DNA from: Fulvimarina sp. | GTDB lineage: Bacteria; Pseudomonadota; Alphaproteobacteria; Rhizobiales; Rhizobiaceae | Assembly: GCA_002700095.1 (NCBI GenBank) | Contig: PACL01000080.1 | Coordinates: forward strand, 1 to 42,791 | Direction: 5' to 3' | Length of the DNA stretch: 42,791 bases | Shown: piece by piece, positions 1-9,155 of the stretch | How positions within the stretch are numbered: the first letter of the stretch is position 1 | How the letters are laid out: each line of letters begins with the position of its first letter | Made by a program: the position numbers and the translations under genes | The notes under the pieces: generated by a model | The model's database searches: none | What the model saw: the letters and a program-made list of their open reading frames with translations, nothing else | What the model was told of the DNA's origin: nothing

Positions 1-1887
1 GCGCTGCTCGCGGCCCTCACCTATTACAAGGTCTGGGGCTATCTGTGGAAGGAATGGTTCACCACGGTGGACCATAAGAAAATCGGTATCATGTACATGG
101 TGCTCGGCGTCATCATGCTGCTGCGCGGCTTTGCCGACGCGATCATGATGCGCCTGCAGCAGGCCATCGCCTTCAACGGTTCGGAAGGCTATCTGCCTGC
201 CCATCACTATGATCAGGTCTTCACCGCCCATGGCGTGATCATGATCTTCTTCGTGGCGATGCCGATGATCACCGGCATCATGAACTATGTGGTGCCGCTG
301 CAGATCGGTGCCCGCGACGTCTCCTTCCCCTTCCTCAACAATTTCTCCTTCTGGATGACGACGGCCGGCGCCGTCATCATCATGATGTCGCTCTTCGTCG
401 GCGAATTCGCGCGCACCGGCTGGCTGGCCTTCCCGCCCCTGTCGGGGGCCGAATACAGTCCGGGCGTCGGTGTCGATTATTACATCTGGGGTCTGCAGAT
501 CGCCGGCGTCGGCACGCTGCTATCGGGCGTCAATCTGCTCGTCACCATCGTCAAGATGCGCGCGCCGGGCATGACCATGATGAAGATCCCGGTCTTCACC
601 TGGACCTCGCTCTGCACCAACGTCCTGATCGTCGCTTCCTTCCCGGTGCTGACCGCCGTCCTCGCCCTCCTCTCGCTTGATCGCTACGTGGGAACGAACT
701 TCTTCACGAACGATCTCGGCGGCAATTCGATGATGTATTTCAACCTCATCTGGATCTGGGGTCATCCGGAGGTCTACATCCTCATCCTGCCGGCCTTCGG
801 TGTTTTCTCCGAAGTCACCTCGACCTTCTCGGGCAAACGCCTGTTCGGCTACACCTCGATGGTCTACGCGACGGTGGTCATCACCATCCTCGCCTATCTC
901 GTCTGGCTCCACCACTTCTTCACCATGGGCAACGGGGCGAGCGTCAACTCGTTCTTCGGCATCACCACGATGATCATCTCGATCCCGACGGGCGCGAAGA
1001 TCTTCAACTGGCTGTTCACGATGTATCATGGCCGGGTGCGGTTCGAGCTGCCGATGCTCTGGACCATCGCCTTTCTGGTGACCTTCACCCTCGGCGGCAT
1101 GACCGGCGTGCTGCTCGCCGTGCCGCCGGTCGACTTCGTCGTCCACAACTCGCTGTTCCTCGTCGCCCACTTCCACAACGTGATCATCGGCGGCGTGTTG
1201 TTCGGCATGTTCGCGGCGATCAACTACTGGTTCCCGAAGGCCTTCGGCTTCAAGCTTGACGTTTTCTGGGGCAAGGTCAGCTTCTGGTTCTGGGTGATCG
1301 GCTTCTACTTCGCCTTCATGCCGCTCTATGTCCTCGGCCTGATGGGAGTGACCCGGCGCCTGCGCGTATTCCACGATCCGTCGCTGCAGATCTGGTTTCT
1401 CATCGCCGCCTTCGGCGCGGCGCTGGTCGCCATGGGCATCGCCGCCTTCCTGGTCCAGATCTTCGTCTCGATCCGGAACCGCGAGGCGCTCGCCGACACG
1501 ACGGGCGACCCGTGGAACGGCCGCACGCTCGAATGGGCGACGTCGTCTCCGCCGCCCCACTACAACTTCGCCTTCACGCCCATCGTGCATGACCTCGACA
1601 CCTATGCCGATATGAAGAAGCGCGGGTTCGAGCGGCCAATGCAGGGCTTCAAGGCGATCCACATGCCGAAGAACACCGGCGCCGGCGTCGTCATCGCCGC
1701 TCTCGCCACGCTCTGCGGCTTCGCCCTGATCTGGTACATCTGGTGGCTCGCCATCGTCGGCTTCGTGGCGATGATCGCCGCCACGATCTGGCACACCTTC
1801 AACTACGACCGGGACTACTACATCCCGGCGCAGGAGGTGGCGGCGTCGGAACGCGCCTACGCCGCCTCCCTGGCGGCGCGGAGCTGA
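1..1887 (+). CDS. cyoB: Cytochrome bo-type ubiquinol oxidase subunit I, 5' end cut by the window
   Basis: Catalytic heme-copper subunit of the inner-membrane quinol oxidase, which oxidises quinol, reduces O2 to water and pumps protons. The frame is open to base 1, so the start lies upstream; 628 codons are visible against about 660 in E. coli CyoB, so only a short N-terminus is missing. The visible start region reads [12 protein letters not shown], typical of the family. Expected metal ligands are present: a low-spin heme His near base 229 (HGVIMIF), the CuB/cross-link motif HPEVY at 763-777, the CuB His pair at 910-915 (HHFFTMGN) and the heme ligands in HFHN at 1168-1179. Many hydrophobic segments follow one another. 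cyoC starts 3 bases after the stop. The family call is secure; quinol rather than cytochrome c specificity follows from the cyoBCD order. Confidence 0.97.
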   Translation, partial: ALLAALTYYKVWGYLWKEWFTTVDHKKIGIMYMVLGVIMLLRGFADAIMMRLQQAIAFNGSEGYLPAHHYDQVFTAHGVIMIFFVAMPMITGIMNYVVPLQIGARDVSFPFLNNFSFWMTTAGAVIIMMSLFVGEFARTGWLAFPPLSGAEYSPGVGVDYYIWGLQIAGVGTLLSGVNLLVTIVKMRAPGMTMMKIPVFTWTSLCTNVLIVASFPVLTAVLALLSLDRYVGTNFFTNDLGGNSMMYFNLIWIWGHPEVYILILPAFGVFSEVTSTFSGKRLFGYTSMVYATVVITILAYLVWLHHFFTMGNGASVNSFFGITTMIISIPTGAKIFNWLFTMYHGRVRFELPMLWTIAFLVTFTLGGMTGVLLAVPPVDFVVHNSLFLVAHFHNVIIGGVLFGMFAAINYWFPKAFGFKLDVFWGKVSFWFWVIGFYFAFMPLYVLGLMGVTRRLRVFHDPSLQIWFLIAAFGAALVAMGIAAFLVQIFVSIRNREALADTTGDPWNGRTLEWATSSPPPHYNFAFTPIVHDLDTYADMKKRGFERPMQGFKAIHMPKNTGAGVVIAALATLCGFALIWYIWWLAIVGFVAMIAATIWHTFNYDRDYYIPAQEVAASERAYAASLAARS

Positions 1888-1890
1888 ACG

Positions 1891-2517
1891 ATGGCGCAGG
1901 CAACCCTCAACGACGAGACCGGCAAGCCGGTCTTCTACCAGCTCGAAGAACACGAGCATGCCCCGGGAGCGAGCACCATGCTCGGCTTCTGGATCTATCT
2001 GATGAGCGACTGCCTCATCTTCGCGATCCTGTTTGCGACCTATGGCGTCCTCGCCGGCGCCTATGCGGCGGGGCCGCGGCCGGAGGAGATCTTCGAACTG
2101 CCGCTGCTGGCGGTGAACACGGCGCTGCTGCTGTTCTCCTCGATCACCTACGGCTTTGCGATCATTGCCATGCAGAACCGCAACAAGCGCGCGGTGCTCG
2201 GCTGGCTGGCCGTCACCGGGCTCCTGGGCCTCTGCTTCGTCGGCGTCGAGATCTACGAGTTCGCCACCCTGTTCCACGAGGGCGCGACGCCCCAGCGCAG
2301 CGCCTTCCTTTCGGCGTTCTTCACCCTCGTCGCCACCCACGGCCTGCACGTCTCCTTCGGCATTCTCTGGATGGCGGTCCTGATGGTGCAGGTGGGCAAG
2401 CTCGGGCTGATCGACGCCAACCGGCGCCGCCTGATGTGCCTGTCGATGTTCTGGCACTTTCTCGACGTCATCTGGATCGGCGTCTTCACCTTCGTCTATC
2501 TCATCCGGGTGATCTGA
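1891..2517 (+). CDS. cyoC: Cytochrome bo-type ubiquinol oxidase subunit III
   Basis: Subunit III of the bo-type quinol oxidase, a membrane protein that stabilises subunit I and its proton uptake. The 208 residues match the usual length (about 204). There is a short hydrophilic N-terminus (to about residue 28) followed by five hydrophobic segments. The beginning of the membrane part reads [18 protein letters not shown] and a late segment reads [14 protein letters not shown], both typical of the CoxC/CyoC family. It starts 3 bases after cyoB and its stop codon overlaps the cyoD start (ATGA), so translation of the operon is probably coupled. Confidence 0.96.
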   Translation: MAQATLNDETGKPVFYQLEEHEHAPGASTMLGFWIYLMSDCLIFAILFATYGVLAGAYAAGPRPEEIFELPLLAVNTALLLFSSITYGFAIIAMQNRNKRAVLGWLAVTGLLGLCFVGVEIYEFATLFHEGATPQRSAFLSAFFTLVATHGLHVSFGILWMAVLMVQVGKLGLIDANRRRLMCLSMFWHFLDVIWIGVFTFVYLIRVI

Positions 2518-3209
2518 TGAGCATCTCGTCACACGCTTCGAGCCCCTCCCATGGCGACCACGATCACGGCGGTCATCACGAGAGCGGCGAATCCCACTCG
2601 ACCATCCGCGGCTACCTGACCGGCTTCGGCCTGTCGGTGGTCCTCACCATCATCCCGTTCTGGCTGGTCATGGCACGGCCGATCGAGGACGGCATCCTCA
2701 CCGCCACCCTCGTCGTTCTCGTGGCGGTCGCCCAGATCTTCGTCCAGATGATCTACTTCCTCCACATGGACGCCAAGTCCGAGGGCGGCTGGACGGTGAT
2801 GGCGCTGATCTTCACGCTCGTCATCGTGGTGATCACCATCTCCGGCTCGCTCTGGGTGATGTACCACCTGAACAGCAACATGATGCCGATGGACGGCGGC
2901 ATGCAGATGGACGGCATGGAGATGGAGGGGGCCCATATGGGTGTAGGCATGTCGATGGACGGCAAGTCCGACGCCCAGACCGGCGGCGTTGCCCCGGCAG
3001 TCGTCCCGGGCAGCGACGGCAACATGGCGCCGATGACCATGGACGGCATGGGCGGCCACGACATGGGCGCGCATGACACGGGCGCCGGCGCCGCTGGCAG
3101 CCAGGGCGGCACGGGTGCCGGTGCCCATGGCGGCGAGAGCGGCACGCCCACCGGAGACATCGACGGGAACGACACGCAGCAACAGGGCTTTGCCGTCACG
3201 CCCCAGTGA
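2517..3209 (+). CDS. cyoD: Cytochrome bo-type oxidase subunit IV with long Met/Gly-rich C-terminal extension
   Basis: Subunit IV of the quinol oxidase, a three-helix membrane protein that helps assemble the CuB site. The start ATG overlaps the cyoC stop by one base. Of 230 residues only about 28-120 form the CyoD core: three hydrophobic segments near 36-54, 60-82 and 93-117, including VAQIFVQMIYFLHMD. The N-terminus is His-rich (seven His within residues 6-27). From about residue 120 there is an extension of about 110 residues that is absent from E. coli CyoD (109 residues). It is rich in Gly and Asp, with about 15 Met and a few His in motifs such as MPMDGG and MQMDGMEM. Such composition resembles copper-binding tails, so a role in metal handling is possible but only inferred. 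Confidence 0.93.
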   Translation: MSISSHASSPSHGDHDHGGHHESGESHSTIRGYLTGFGLSVVLTIIPFWLVMARPIEDGILTATLVVLVAVAQIFVQMIYFLHMDAKSEGGWTVMALIFTLVIVVITISGSLWVMYHLNSNMMPMDGGMQMDGMEMEGAHMGVGMSMDGKSDAQTGGVAPAVVPGSDGNMAPMTMDGMGGHDMGAHDTGAGAAGSQGGTGAGAHGGESGTPTGDIDGNDTQQQGFAVTPQ

Positions 3210-3248
3210 CGGGCGCAAGGGGGGCTGGCAAACGGAGCGCTTTCGATC

Positions 3249-4052
3249 TTGAGCGACGCGCAGCAGGATGATGACGGCGCGGGCCGCGGACACCGCCCGC
3301 GCGGCAGGCTCGGGCTCGTCCTTCTCGCAGTCGCCGGTGTCCTGCTCTTTGCTTCCTTCACCGCGCTCGGCATCTGGCAGCTCGAGCGCCGGGTCTGGAA
3401 GCTCGATCTGATCGCGGCGGTCGAGGAACGGGTGGCTGCCCGTCCCGTCCCGGCTCCCGCTCGTGGCGACTGGCCGGCCCTCACCCTCGACGCGGACGAA
3501 TACCGCCATGTCACCGCCACCGGCCGCTGGGAGGCCGGCAAGAGCGTCTTCGTCCAGGCCTCGACGGACTATGGCGGCGGCTTCTGGCTGATGACGCCGC
3601 TGCGCGAGGAGCGCGGCTTCACCGTCCTCGTCAATCGCGGCTTCGTCCCCTCGCAGGATTTTCCTGCCGATCGGGGTCTTCCCAGGGACGCGACGACCGT
3701 CGCCGGCCTGATGCGGATGAGCCAGCCGGACGGCGCCTTCCTGCGCTCCAACGACCCGGCCGCCGGGCGCTGGTATTCCCGCGACGTCGCCGCCATCGCT
3801 GCGACGCAAGGTCTGGCCGAACCCGTCGCCCCCTATTTCATCGACGCCGGCTCACCCCTCGAGCGAGCCCCTCTCCCCAATGTCGAGATGGGCGCGCCGA
3901 TCGGCGACGTCACCTATCCGGTCGAGGGGCTGACCCGCACCGAATTCCGCAACCAGCATCTCCAATATGCGCTGACATGGTTCGCGCTGGCGGGCCTCGT
4001 CCTTGTCGCGGGCGTCATCGTCATCCGGCAGGAGAAGCGCCGGAAGGGATGA
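3249..4052 (+). CDS. SURF1-family oxidase assembly protein
   Basis: SURF1 proteins are inner-membrane assembly factors for heme-copper oxidases, implicated in heme insertion into subunit I. This one (267 residues) has the family layout. A transmembrane segment at about 21-42 runs into GIWQLERRVWKLDL; a long periplasmic domain contains ATGRWEAGKSVFVQ and VLVNRGFVPSQ; a C-terminal transmembrane segment follows NQHLQYALTWFALAG. The first in-frame start is TTG at 3249, with GGAG about 11 bases upstream; no better ATG lies before the first membrane helix. It follows cyoD by 39 bases on the same strand, so it probably belongs to the quinol oxidase operon rather than to a cytochrome c oxidase operon. 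No cyoE-like gene is visible next to it. Confidence 0.9.
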   Translation: MSDAQQDDDGAGRGHRPRGRLGLVLLAVAGVLLFASFTALGIWQLERRVWKLDLIAAVEERVAARPVPAPARGDWPALTLDADEYRHVTATGRWEAGKSVFVQASTDYGGGFWLMTPLREERGFTVLVNRGFVPSQDFPADRGLPRDATTVAGLMRMSQPDGAFLRSNDPAAGRWYSRDVAAIAATQGLAEPVAPYFIDAGSPLERAPLPNVEMGAPIGDVTYPVEGLTRTEFRNQHLQYALTWFALAGLVLVAGVIVIRQEKRRKG

Positions 4053-4099
4053 GCGACGAGCCACCGGAGATGCGGCTCGCATCGCCGGCTGCGCAGCGT

Positions 4100-4119
4100 G
4101 GCATGGGCGCTTCCATGCC
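4100..4119. terminator. Possible hairpin terminator between converging SURF1 gene and doeB
   Basis: A perfect 7-bp inverted repeat (GGCATGG / CCATGCC, 6-base loop) lies in the 108-base gap between the SURF1 gene and the converging doeB. A second pair of GGCCGGCC blocks follows at about 4121-4152. Neither has a T-run, so intrinsic termination is uncertain. Confidence 0.35.
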
Positions 4120-4160
4120 GGGCCGGCCTGACCACCGTGTCGGCAGGGCCGGCCGCCGCC

Positions 4161-5177
4161 TTACCCCAGCACGCCGAGCACCGCGATGCAGTCGCCGGCC
4201 TTGACGAGGCCGGGAAAATGGCGGGCGACGAGGATGCCGTCCATCTTGGCGGTGTAGGTGTAGGGCTCCTGCCCCGTCCGGTCGATCGGCCAGGAGCGGC
4301 CGATGGGCTGCCCCTCCTTCACCGGATCGCCGAGATCGACTAGCGGCTCCATCAGACCGTCGATCTCCGAGAAGGTGAAGCAGCGGTCGTCCGGCATGTC
4401 GAGCCAGCGGGTCTCCCGGATCTCAGGCTCGCCCCTGAGGATTCCGGCGTGCCGCAGAAGGTCGGTGACGCCGCGCTTGGCGATCCCGGCGGTGCGGGCA
4501 CTCGCCGTGCCGCCGCCGCCGAGCTCGGTTGTCACGAACACCTTGCCCATCACTTCGGCCGTCGTGTCGAACATGCCGACGGCGTCGATCTCCAGCATCT
4601 TCACCGAATAGGGCGCACCGAACGCCCTGACGGCGGCAAAGCAGGCCGCCTCCTGCTGCTTGTCGTCCAGCACATGCGCGGCGGCAAACGGCAGGAAGTC
4701 CAGCGTCTTGCCGCCGGAGTGGAAGTCGAGGACGATGTCCGCCATCGGCAGCAGGTTGCGGGTGACGAAGTCGGCGATCTTCTCGGTCGGCTGGCCGAAG
4801 GGCCGTCCCGGGAACGACCGGTTGAGATTGCCCTTGTCGATCGGCGAGGTGCGCGTCCCGGCCCGGAAAGCCGGGTAGTTCAGTGCCGGAACGATGATGA
4901 TCCGGCCCGACACCTGGGACAGGTCGAGGTTGCGGGCGAGATCGAACAGCGCGATCGGCCCCTCATATTCGTCGCCGTGATTGCCGCCGGTGAGCAGCGC
5001 CGTCGGCCCGTCGCCGTTCCTGGCGACGGTGATCGGCGTCAGGATCGAGCCCCATGCCGAGTCGTCGCGGCTGTAGGGCATGCGCAGGAAGCCGTGATGG
5101 ATGCCGTCGGTGTCGAAATCGACCTTGGCGACGACGGGCGATGGCGGAAGCTCCGCCATCGGTTCGGGTCCGAACAT
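4161..5177 (-). CDS. doeB: N-alpha-acetyl-diaminobutyrate deacetylase (ectoine catabolism)
   Basis: Zinc deacetylase of the aspartoacylase/succinylglutamate desuccinylase family (338 residues). In ectoine catabolism DoeB (also called EutE) removes acetate from N-alpha-acetyl-2,4-diaminobutyrate, made by DoeA, to give diaminobutyrate. The zinc motif is visible as GGNHGDE (His67, Glu70) with the third ligand in DFHSGGK (His153), and a candidate catalytic Glu218 lies in VTTELGGGG. It starts 5 bases after the doeA stop and is the last gene of the leftward transcript that begins at ehuA. DoeA and DoeB are known to form a complex in studied bacteria. The assignment is strong because of the doeA neighbour. 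Confidence 0.95.
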   Translation of the reverse strand: MFGPEPMAELPPSPVVAKVDFDTDGIHHGFLRMPYSRDDSAWGSILTPITVARNGDGPTALLTGGNHGDEYEGPIALFDLARNLDLSQVSGRIIIVPALNYPAFRAGTRTSPIDKGNLNRSFPGRPFGQPTEKIADFVTRNLLPMADIVLDFHSGGKTLDFLPFAAAHVLDDKQQEAACFAAVRAFGAPYSVKMLEIDAVGMFDTTAEVMGKVFVTTELGGGGTASARTAGIAKRGVTDLLRHAGILRGEPEIRETRWLDMPDDRCFTFSEIDGLMEPLVDLGDPVKEGQPIGRSWPIDRTGQEPYTYTAKMDGILVARHFPGLVKAGDCIAVLGVLG

Positions 5178-5182
5178 GATGG

Positions 5183-6376
5183 TCAGTCCTTGACGAAGAG
5201 CTTGCGCGGCACGTCGGCGAGAAGCTCGTAGCCGGTCTCGGTGATGGCGAGGCTCTCGGTGATCTCGAGGCCCATGTCCTCGAGCCAGAGGCCGGTCATG
5301 AAGTGAAAGGTCATGCCGGGCTTCAGCTCGGTCCGGTCGCCGGGGCGAAGGCTCATGGTCCGCTCGCCCCAGTCCGGCGGATAGCTGATGCCGATCGGAT
5401 AGCCGGTGCGGTTGTCCTTGACGATCCCGTATTTCTTCAGGACCGCGTAGAACGCGTTGGCGATGTCCTCGCAGGCATTGCCGGGTTTCGCCGCTGTAAG
5501 GCCAGCTTCCATGCCTTCGAGCGTCGCCTTCTCGGCATCGATGAAGGCCTGGCTCGGCTTGCCGAGGAAGACGGTGCGCGACAGCGGGCAGTGATAGCGG
5601 TTGTAGCAGCCGGCGATCTCGAAGAACGTCCCCTCGCCGGTCTTCATCGGCTTGTCGTCCCAGGTGAGATGCGGCGCCGAGGCATCCGCGCCCGAGGGAA
5701 GCAGCGGCACGATCGCCGGATAGTCGCCGCCGAACCGACCGTCAGGGCCGTCGACGCCTCTCGTGCCGGCATCGTAGATCTCGGCAACGAGATCGCATTT
5801 GCGCATGCCGGGCTCGATTTTGTCGACGATGCGCTGGTGCATCGCGCCGACGATCCGCCCCGCGATGCGCATGTAGTCGAGCTCCTGCGCGCTCTTGACC
5901 GCGCGCTGCCAGTTGACCAGCGCGGTCGCGTCGACGAAGCGGGCGTTCGGCAGGCCGGTCTGCATGACTGCGAAGGCCTTGGCCGAGAACCAGTAATTGT
6001 CCATCTCGACGCCGATGGTCAGCTTGTCGGCCCCGCGCTCGGTGATCAGCTGGACCAGAACCTCCATCGGGTGGCGCTCGGTCGACTGGACGTAGTGATC
6101 CGCATAGCCGACGATATCGTCGTGGCCAAGATAGGCCGTGCGCTTGGCGCCATTGGCGTCCTGGCCGCGGCCAAACCAGACCGGATCCCCCTCGGGCGGC
6201 ACCAGAACGCCCTGATGGACGTAGAAGGACCAGCCGTCATAGCCGGTGAGCCAGGCCATGTTGGAGGGGTCCGAGACCCATAGGGCGTCGACGCCCTTGG
6301 CCGCCATGGCGCGGCGGGTCTTGGCGAGGCGGCTCGCATATTCCTCGCGGGTGAATTTCAGCTGGGGCGCCGACAT
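5183..6376 (-). CDS. doeA: Ectoine hydrolase (M24-like, metal-site residues replaced)
   Basis: Opens the ectoine ring to give N-acetyl-diaminobutyrate; also called EutD. The 397-residue protein has the creatinase/Xaa-Pro dipeptidase 'pita-bread' fold. Where M24 peptidases keep two Asp metal ligands (xxDxG and SDxTRT), this sequence has FFEIAG (Glu253) and HCPLSRT (His262-Cys263). The usual two-metal site is therefore not preserved, in agreement with the metal-independent chemistry known for ectoine hydrolases. The start MSAPQLKF was chosen because it gives the usual family length; the open frame continues upstream into eutC with no matching homology. It follows eutC by 16 bases and precedes doeB by 5. 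Confidence 0.95.
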   Translation of the reverse strand: MSAPQLKFTREEYASRLAKTRRAMAAKGVDALWVSDPSNMAWLTGYDGWSFYVHQGVLVPPEGDPVWFGRGQDANGAKRTAYLGHDDIVGYADHYVQSTERHPMEVLVQLITERGADKLTIGVEMDNYWFSAKAFAVMQTGLPNARFVDATALVNWQRAVKSAQELDYMRIAGRIVGAMHQRIVDKIEPGMRKCDLVAEIYDAGTRGVDGPDGRFGGDYPAIVPLLPSGADASAPHLTWDDKPMKTGEGTFFEIAGCYNRYHCPLSRTVFLGKPSQAFIDAEKATLEGMEAGLTAAKPGNACEDIANAFYAVLKKYGIVKDNRTGYPIGISYPPDWGERTMSLRPGDRTELKPGMTFHFMTGLWLEDMGLEITESLAITETGYELLADVPRKLFVKD

Positions 6377-6392
6377 CGGGCCGTCTTTCCTG

Positions 6393-7385
6393 TCAGGTTG
6401 CAAAGGGAGTGCCGCGGTCGCCGGAGAGCGACCGGGCATGAGCGAGGGTGGCGATCGCCGTGTCCTGGACGCCGGTGCCGGTGAGGTCGGCAATGGTGAT
6501 CGCCTCGGATGACATTCGGCCCCCGGCGAGCCCGGCGACGATCGCGCCGAGTTCCGGGAAAGCCGCATCGGCCGCGATCAGGCCTGCGGCGATGGCGTGA
6601 TGGAGTTCGCCGAGCCGCCGGGTCTGCTTCAGGCTGTCGGCGACATAGAGGTCGGCGCGGGCGATGGCCGCGGATTCGACCTCGCTCTTGTGCTCGGCAT
6701 CGGATCCCATGGCGGTGACGTGCTGGCCGGGCTGCAGCCAGTCGGCCATCAGGATCGGCGTCTCGGAGGGGGTGGTGGTGACGACGATGTCGGCGCCATC
6801 GACGGCGTCGCGGCCCGCTGCCACAGCCGTGACCGGCAGGCCCAGCTCGGCGGAAAGCTCAGCCGCCACCTGTTCAGCCTTGCCACCGTCCCGCGCCCAG
6901 ATCCGTGCCTCGCGGATCGGCCGCACCAGCGACAACGCCTGCAGTTGCAGCCGCGCCTGGACACCGGCGCCGAAGATCGCGGCGACCGAGGCGTCTTCAC
7001 GCGCCAGATGACGGGCGGCGACGGCCCCGGCGGCGGCGGTCCGCACGTCGGTCAGGTAGCCGTTGTCGAGGAACAGCGCCTCGACCAGGCCGGTGCTTAC
7101 CGAGAGCAGCATCATCAGCCCGTTGACGCTGGGCAGGCCGAGCTTGGGATTGTCGAAGAAGCCGGGGCTCACCTTGATCGCGAAGCCTGACAGGCCCGGC
7201 ACATAGGCCGTCTTCACGTCGACCTCGCCGCGATGCTCGGGGATGTCGAGGCGCATGATCTCCGGCATGGCGACCGGCTTCATCGCCAGCGCCAGAAACG
7301 CCGCCTCGATGGCATCGATGGTCTCGAGGTCGAGGGTGACGAACTGGCGAAGTTCGGCCTCGGTAAGGATGCGGATCTGCGGCAT
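6393..7385 (-). CDS. eutC: Hydroxyectoine utilisation protein EutC (ornithine cyclodeaminase family)
   Basis: NAD-binding protein of the ornithine cyclodeaminase/mu-crystallin family (330 residues). It has the Rossmann motif IFGAGVQARLQL in the middle and the C-terminal motif DLTGTGVQDTAIA. In ectoine gene clusters EutC acts with EutA and EutB to turn 5-hydroxyectoine into ectoine. The route proposed in the literature passes through EutB elimination followed by reduction, and the exact step of EutC is inferred from that. Its start codon overlaps the eutB stop by one base (TGATG), which suggests translational coupling. An isolated homologue would be called ornithine cyclodeaminase or alanine dehydrogenase; the neighbours decide here. 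Confidence 0.92.
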   Translation of the reverse strand: MPQIRILTEAELRQFVTLDLETIDAIEAAFLALAMKPVAMPEIMRLDIPEHRGEVDVKTAYVPGLSGFAIKVSPGFFDNPKLGLPSVNGLMMLLSVSTGLVEALFLDNGYLTDVRTAAAGAVAARHLAREDASVAAIFGAGVQARLQLQALSLVRPIREARIWARDGGKAEQVAAELSAELGLPVTAVAAGRDAVDGADIVVTTTPSETPILMADWLQPGQHVTAMGSDAEHKSEVESAAIARADLYVADSLKQTRRLGELHHAIAAGLIAADAAFPELGAIVAGLAGGRMSSEAITIADLTGTGVQDTAIATLAHARSLSGDRGTPFAT

Positions 7386-8377
7386 CAGGCGGAATCCTCC
7401 AGACCATCGGCCCCGGCGACGATGCGGGCGTGCAGGTCCATGGCGATGTTGCGGCCGGACAGCACCGCGACGGTCGGGCCACAGATCTCGATCCTGCCGG
7501 CGAGGAGCGCGGCGATGCCGACGGCGGCCCCGCCCTCGACGATCTCGCGCTCGTGGAAATAAGCGTGGCGGATGCCCGCCGCGATCTCGGCCTCGGACAG
7601 CAGCACCACCTCATCGACGAGATCGCGGACCATCGAAAAGGTCAGCCGGTTGGCAAGGCCGATGCCGCCGCCGAGGGAATCGGCGAGCGTCGGCAGTTCC
7701 TCGACCTCCACCGGATGTCCGGCCGCAAGGCTCGCCTGCATCGCCGCGCCGCGCGCCATGGAGATGCCTACGATCCGGGTCTTCGGCGACCTCGCCTTCA
7801 CGGCCGCCGCGATGCCGGCGATCAACCCGCCCCCAGACAGCGGCACGAGCACGGTGCGGGCCTCTGACAGGTCCTCGACGATCTCGAGGCCGATCGTGCC
7901 CTGGCCGGCGATGATGTGCGGATGGTCGAAGGGCGGCAGGGGGATCATTCCCTCCTCGCGCACCAGCCGGTCGACCTCGACCTGCGCGTCGTCCTGGCTC
8001 TTGCCAACCACGCGCAGTTCGGCGCCGAGCGCGGTGATGGCGTCCTTCTTGTTCTGCGGCACGAGGGCCGACAGGCAGACGACGCAGCGCGCGCCGGCGG
8101 TCTTGGCGGCATGGGCGAGCGCCCGACCGTGATTGCCGGTGGAGGCGGCGACGACCCCGCGCTCGCGCTCCTCGCCGGACAGCGAGAGCACCGCATTCGT
8201 CGCGCCGCGCAGCTTGAAGGCGCCGGTCTCCTGCCAGTGTTCGAGCTTCAGATGGATAGGGACGCCGCAAAGCTCCGACAGCGCGGCCGAGCGCTCCAGC
8301 GGCGTGCGGCGGACATGGCCGGCGATCCGCCGGGCGGCGTCCTCGATGTCTGCGACCGAGACCACGGCGCCCGTCAT
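7385..8377 (-). CDS. eutB: Hydroxyectoine utilisation dehydratase EutB (threonine dehydratase-like)
   Basis: PLP-dependent fold-type II enzyme (330 residues) related to threonine/serine dehydratases. The PLP lysine is Lys55 in GAFKLRGATNAV, and the phosphate-binding glycine loop is visible as LSGGGLIAG. It is thought to remove water from 5-hydroxyectoine or a derived intermediate in the hydroxyectoine-to-ectoine branch. The start MTGAVVSVAD was chosen because it begins one base after the eutA stop; the longer frame runs inside eutA. The stop overlaps the eutC start. Confidence 0.93.
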   Translation of the reverse strand: MTGAVVSVADIEDAARRIAGHVRRTPLERSAALSELCGVPIHLKLEHWQETGAFKLRGATNAVLSLSGEERERGVVAASTGNHGRALAHAAKTAGARCVVCLSALVPQNKKDAITALGAELRVVGKSQDDAQVEVDRLVREEGMIPLPPFDHPHIIAGQGTIGLEIVEDLSEARTVLVPLSGGGLIAGIAAAVKARSPKTRIVGISMARGAAMQASLAAGHPVEVEELPTLADSLGGGIGLANRLTFSMVRDLVDEVVLLSEAEIAAGIRHAYFHEREIVEGGAAVGIAALLAGRIEICGPTVAVLSGRNIAMDLHARIVAGADGLEDSA

Positions 8378-8378
8378 G

Positions 8379-9155
8379 TCACGCCGCCTTTGCCAGCTTA
8401 TGGCCGAACAGCCGCCCGGCATTCGCCAGGTCAAGCGAGGCGTCGCAGTGCTGGAGACATTCCCAGATCGTCGCCTGGTTGGATGTCACGACAGGCCGGC
8501 CGATCCGGGTCTCGATCTCGGCGACGACCGAAACGGCCCGCAGCGCCGTGCAGGAGATGAACAGCGCCTCTGCGTCGTCGGGCATGGAGGCGACCGCCGC
8601 TTCCACCAGCGCGGCCCGCGAAATCCGCGCCATCACCCGGTCGTCGTCGAAGCCGAGGCAGGTGACGGCGGCAAGCTCGAAGCCCTTGGCCTCGGCATAG
8701 TCGGCGAGCGGCCGGGTGGTCTCGGCGAGATAAGGTGTCAGCATGGCGATCCGCCTTGCGCCGAGGGCCGTCAGTGCCCTGGCCGCGGCGAGCGCCGGCG
8801 TCACCACGGCAACGCCAGGCTTGCCAGCCTGGACCGCCTCGGTCACGGCCGCATCGCCGATCACCGCGGAAGCCGATGAGCAGGAAAAGCAGACCGCGTC
8901 GAGATCCGAGCCCGGCAGGATCGAGGCCACCGCATCGGCAAGCCGCGGGCGCATGGCGAGAAGGTTTTTCGGCGTCGTCGGATTGGCGTATTCGACGCGC
9001 GCCGCATAGACGCCGATCCCGTCCGACGCGACGAGCCGGGCGAAATCCGTCTCGGTCGTGTGGTCGGTCGACAGGAGGATCAGCCCGACCCGCCGGGCGA
9101 TCGGCCGCTCGTCGAGGGTCACCGCATCGGGAGAGAGTTCGCGCATCGTCGTCAT
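8379..9155 (-). CDS. eutA: Ectoine utilisation protein EutA (maleate isomerase/Asp-Glu racemase-like)
   Basis: Member of the Asp/Glu racemase superfamily closest to maleate cis-trans isomerase and arylmalonate decarboxylase (258 residues). Both cysteine motifs of that fold are visible: Cys92 in CFSCSSASAVIG and Cys202 in FISCTALRAV. It is part of the eutABC set needed for hydroxyectoine breakdown; its own reaction is not well established. The ATG overlaps the ehuD stop by 4 bases (ATGA), which fixes the start. The very long frame upstream is an antisense-type reading of ehuC/ehuD and is not part of the gene. Confidence 0.92.
   Translation of the reverse strand: MTTMRELSPDAVTLDERPIARRVGLILLSTDHTTETDFARLVASDGIGVYAARVEYANPTTPKNLLAMRPRLADAVASILPGSDLDAVCFSCSSASAVIGDAAVTEAVQAGKPGVAVVTPALAAARALTALGARRIAMLTPYLAETTRPLADYAEAKGFELAAVTCLGFDDDRVMARISRAALVEAAVASMPDDAEALFISCTALRAVSVVAEIETRIGRPVVTSNQATIWECLQHCDASLDLANAGRLFGHKLAKAA

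Noticed and set aside
520..2532. A 670-codon open frame on the minus strand over cyoB/cyoC
   Set aside because: Composition is mostly Arg, Asp, Glu and Gly with no family resemblance. It mirrors the codon bias of the conserved cyo genes on the other strand, as expected in high-GC DNA.
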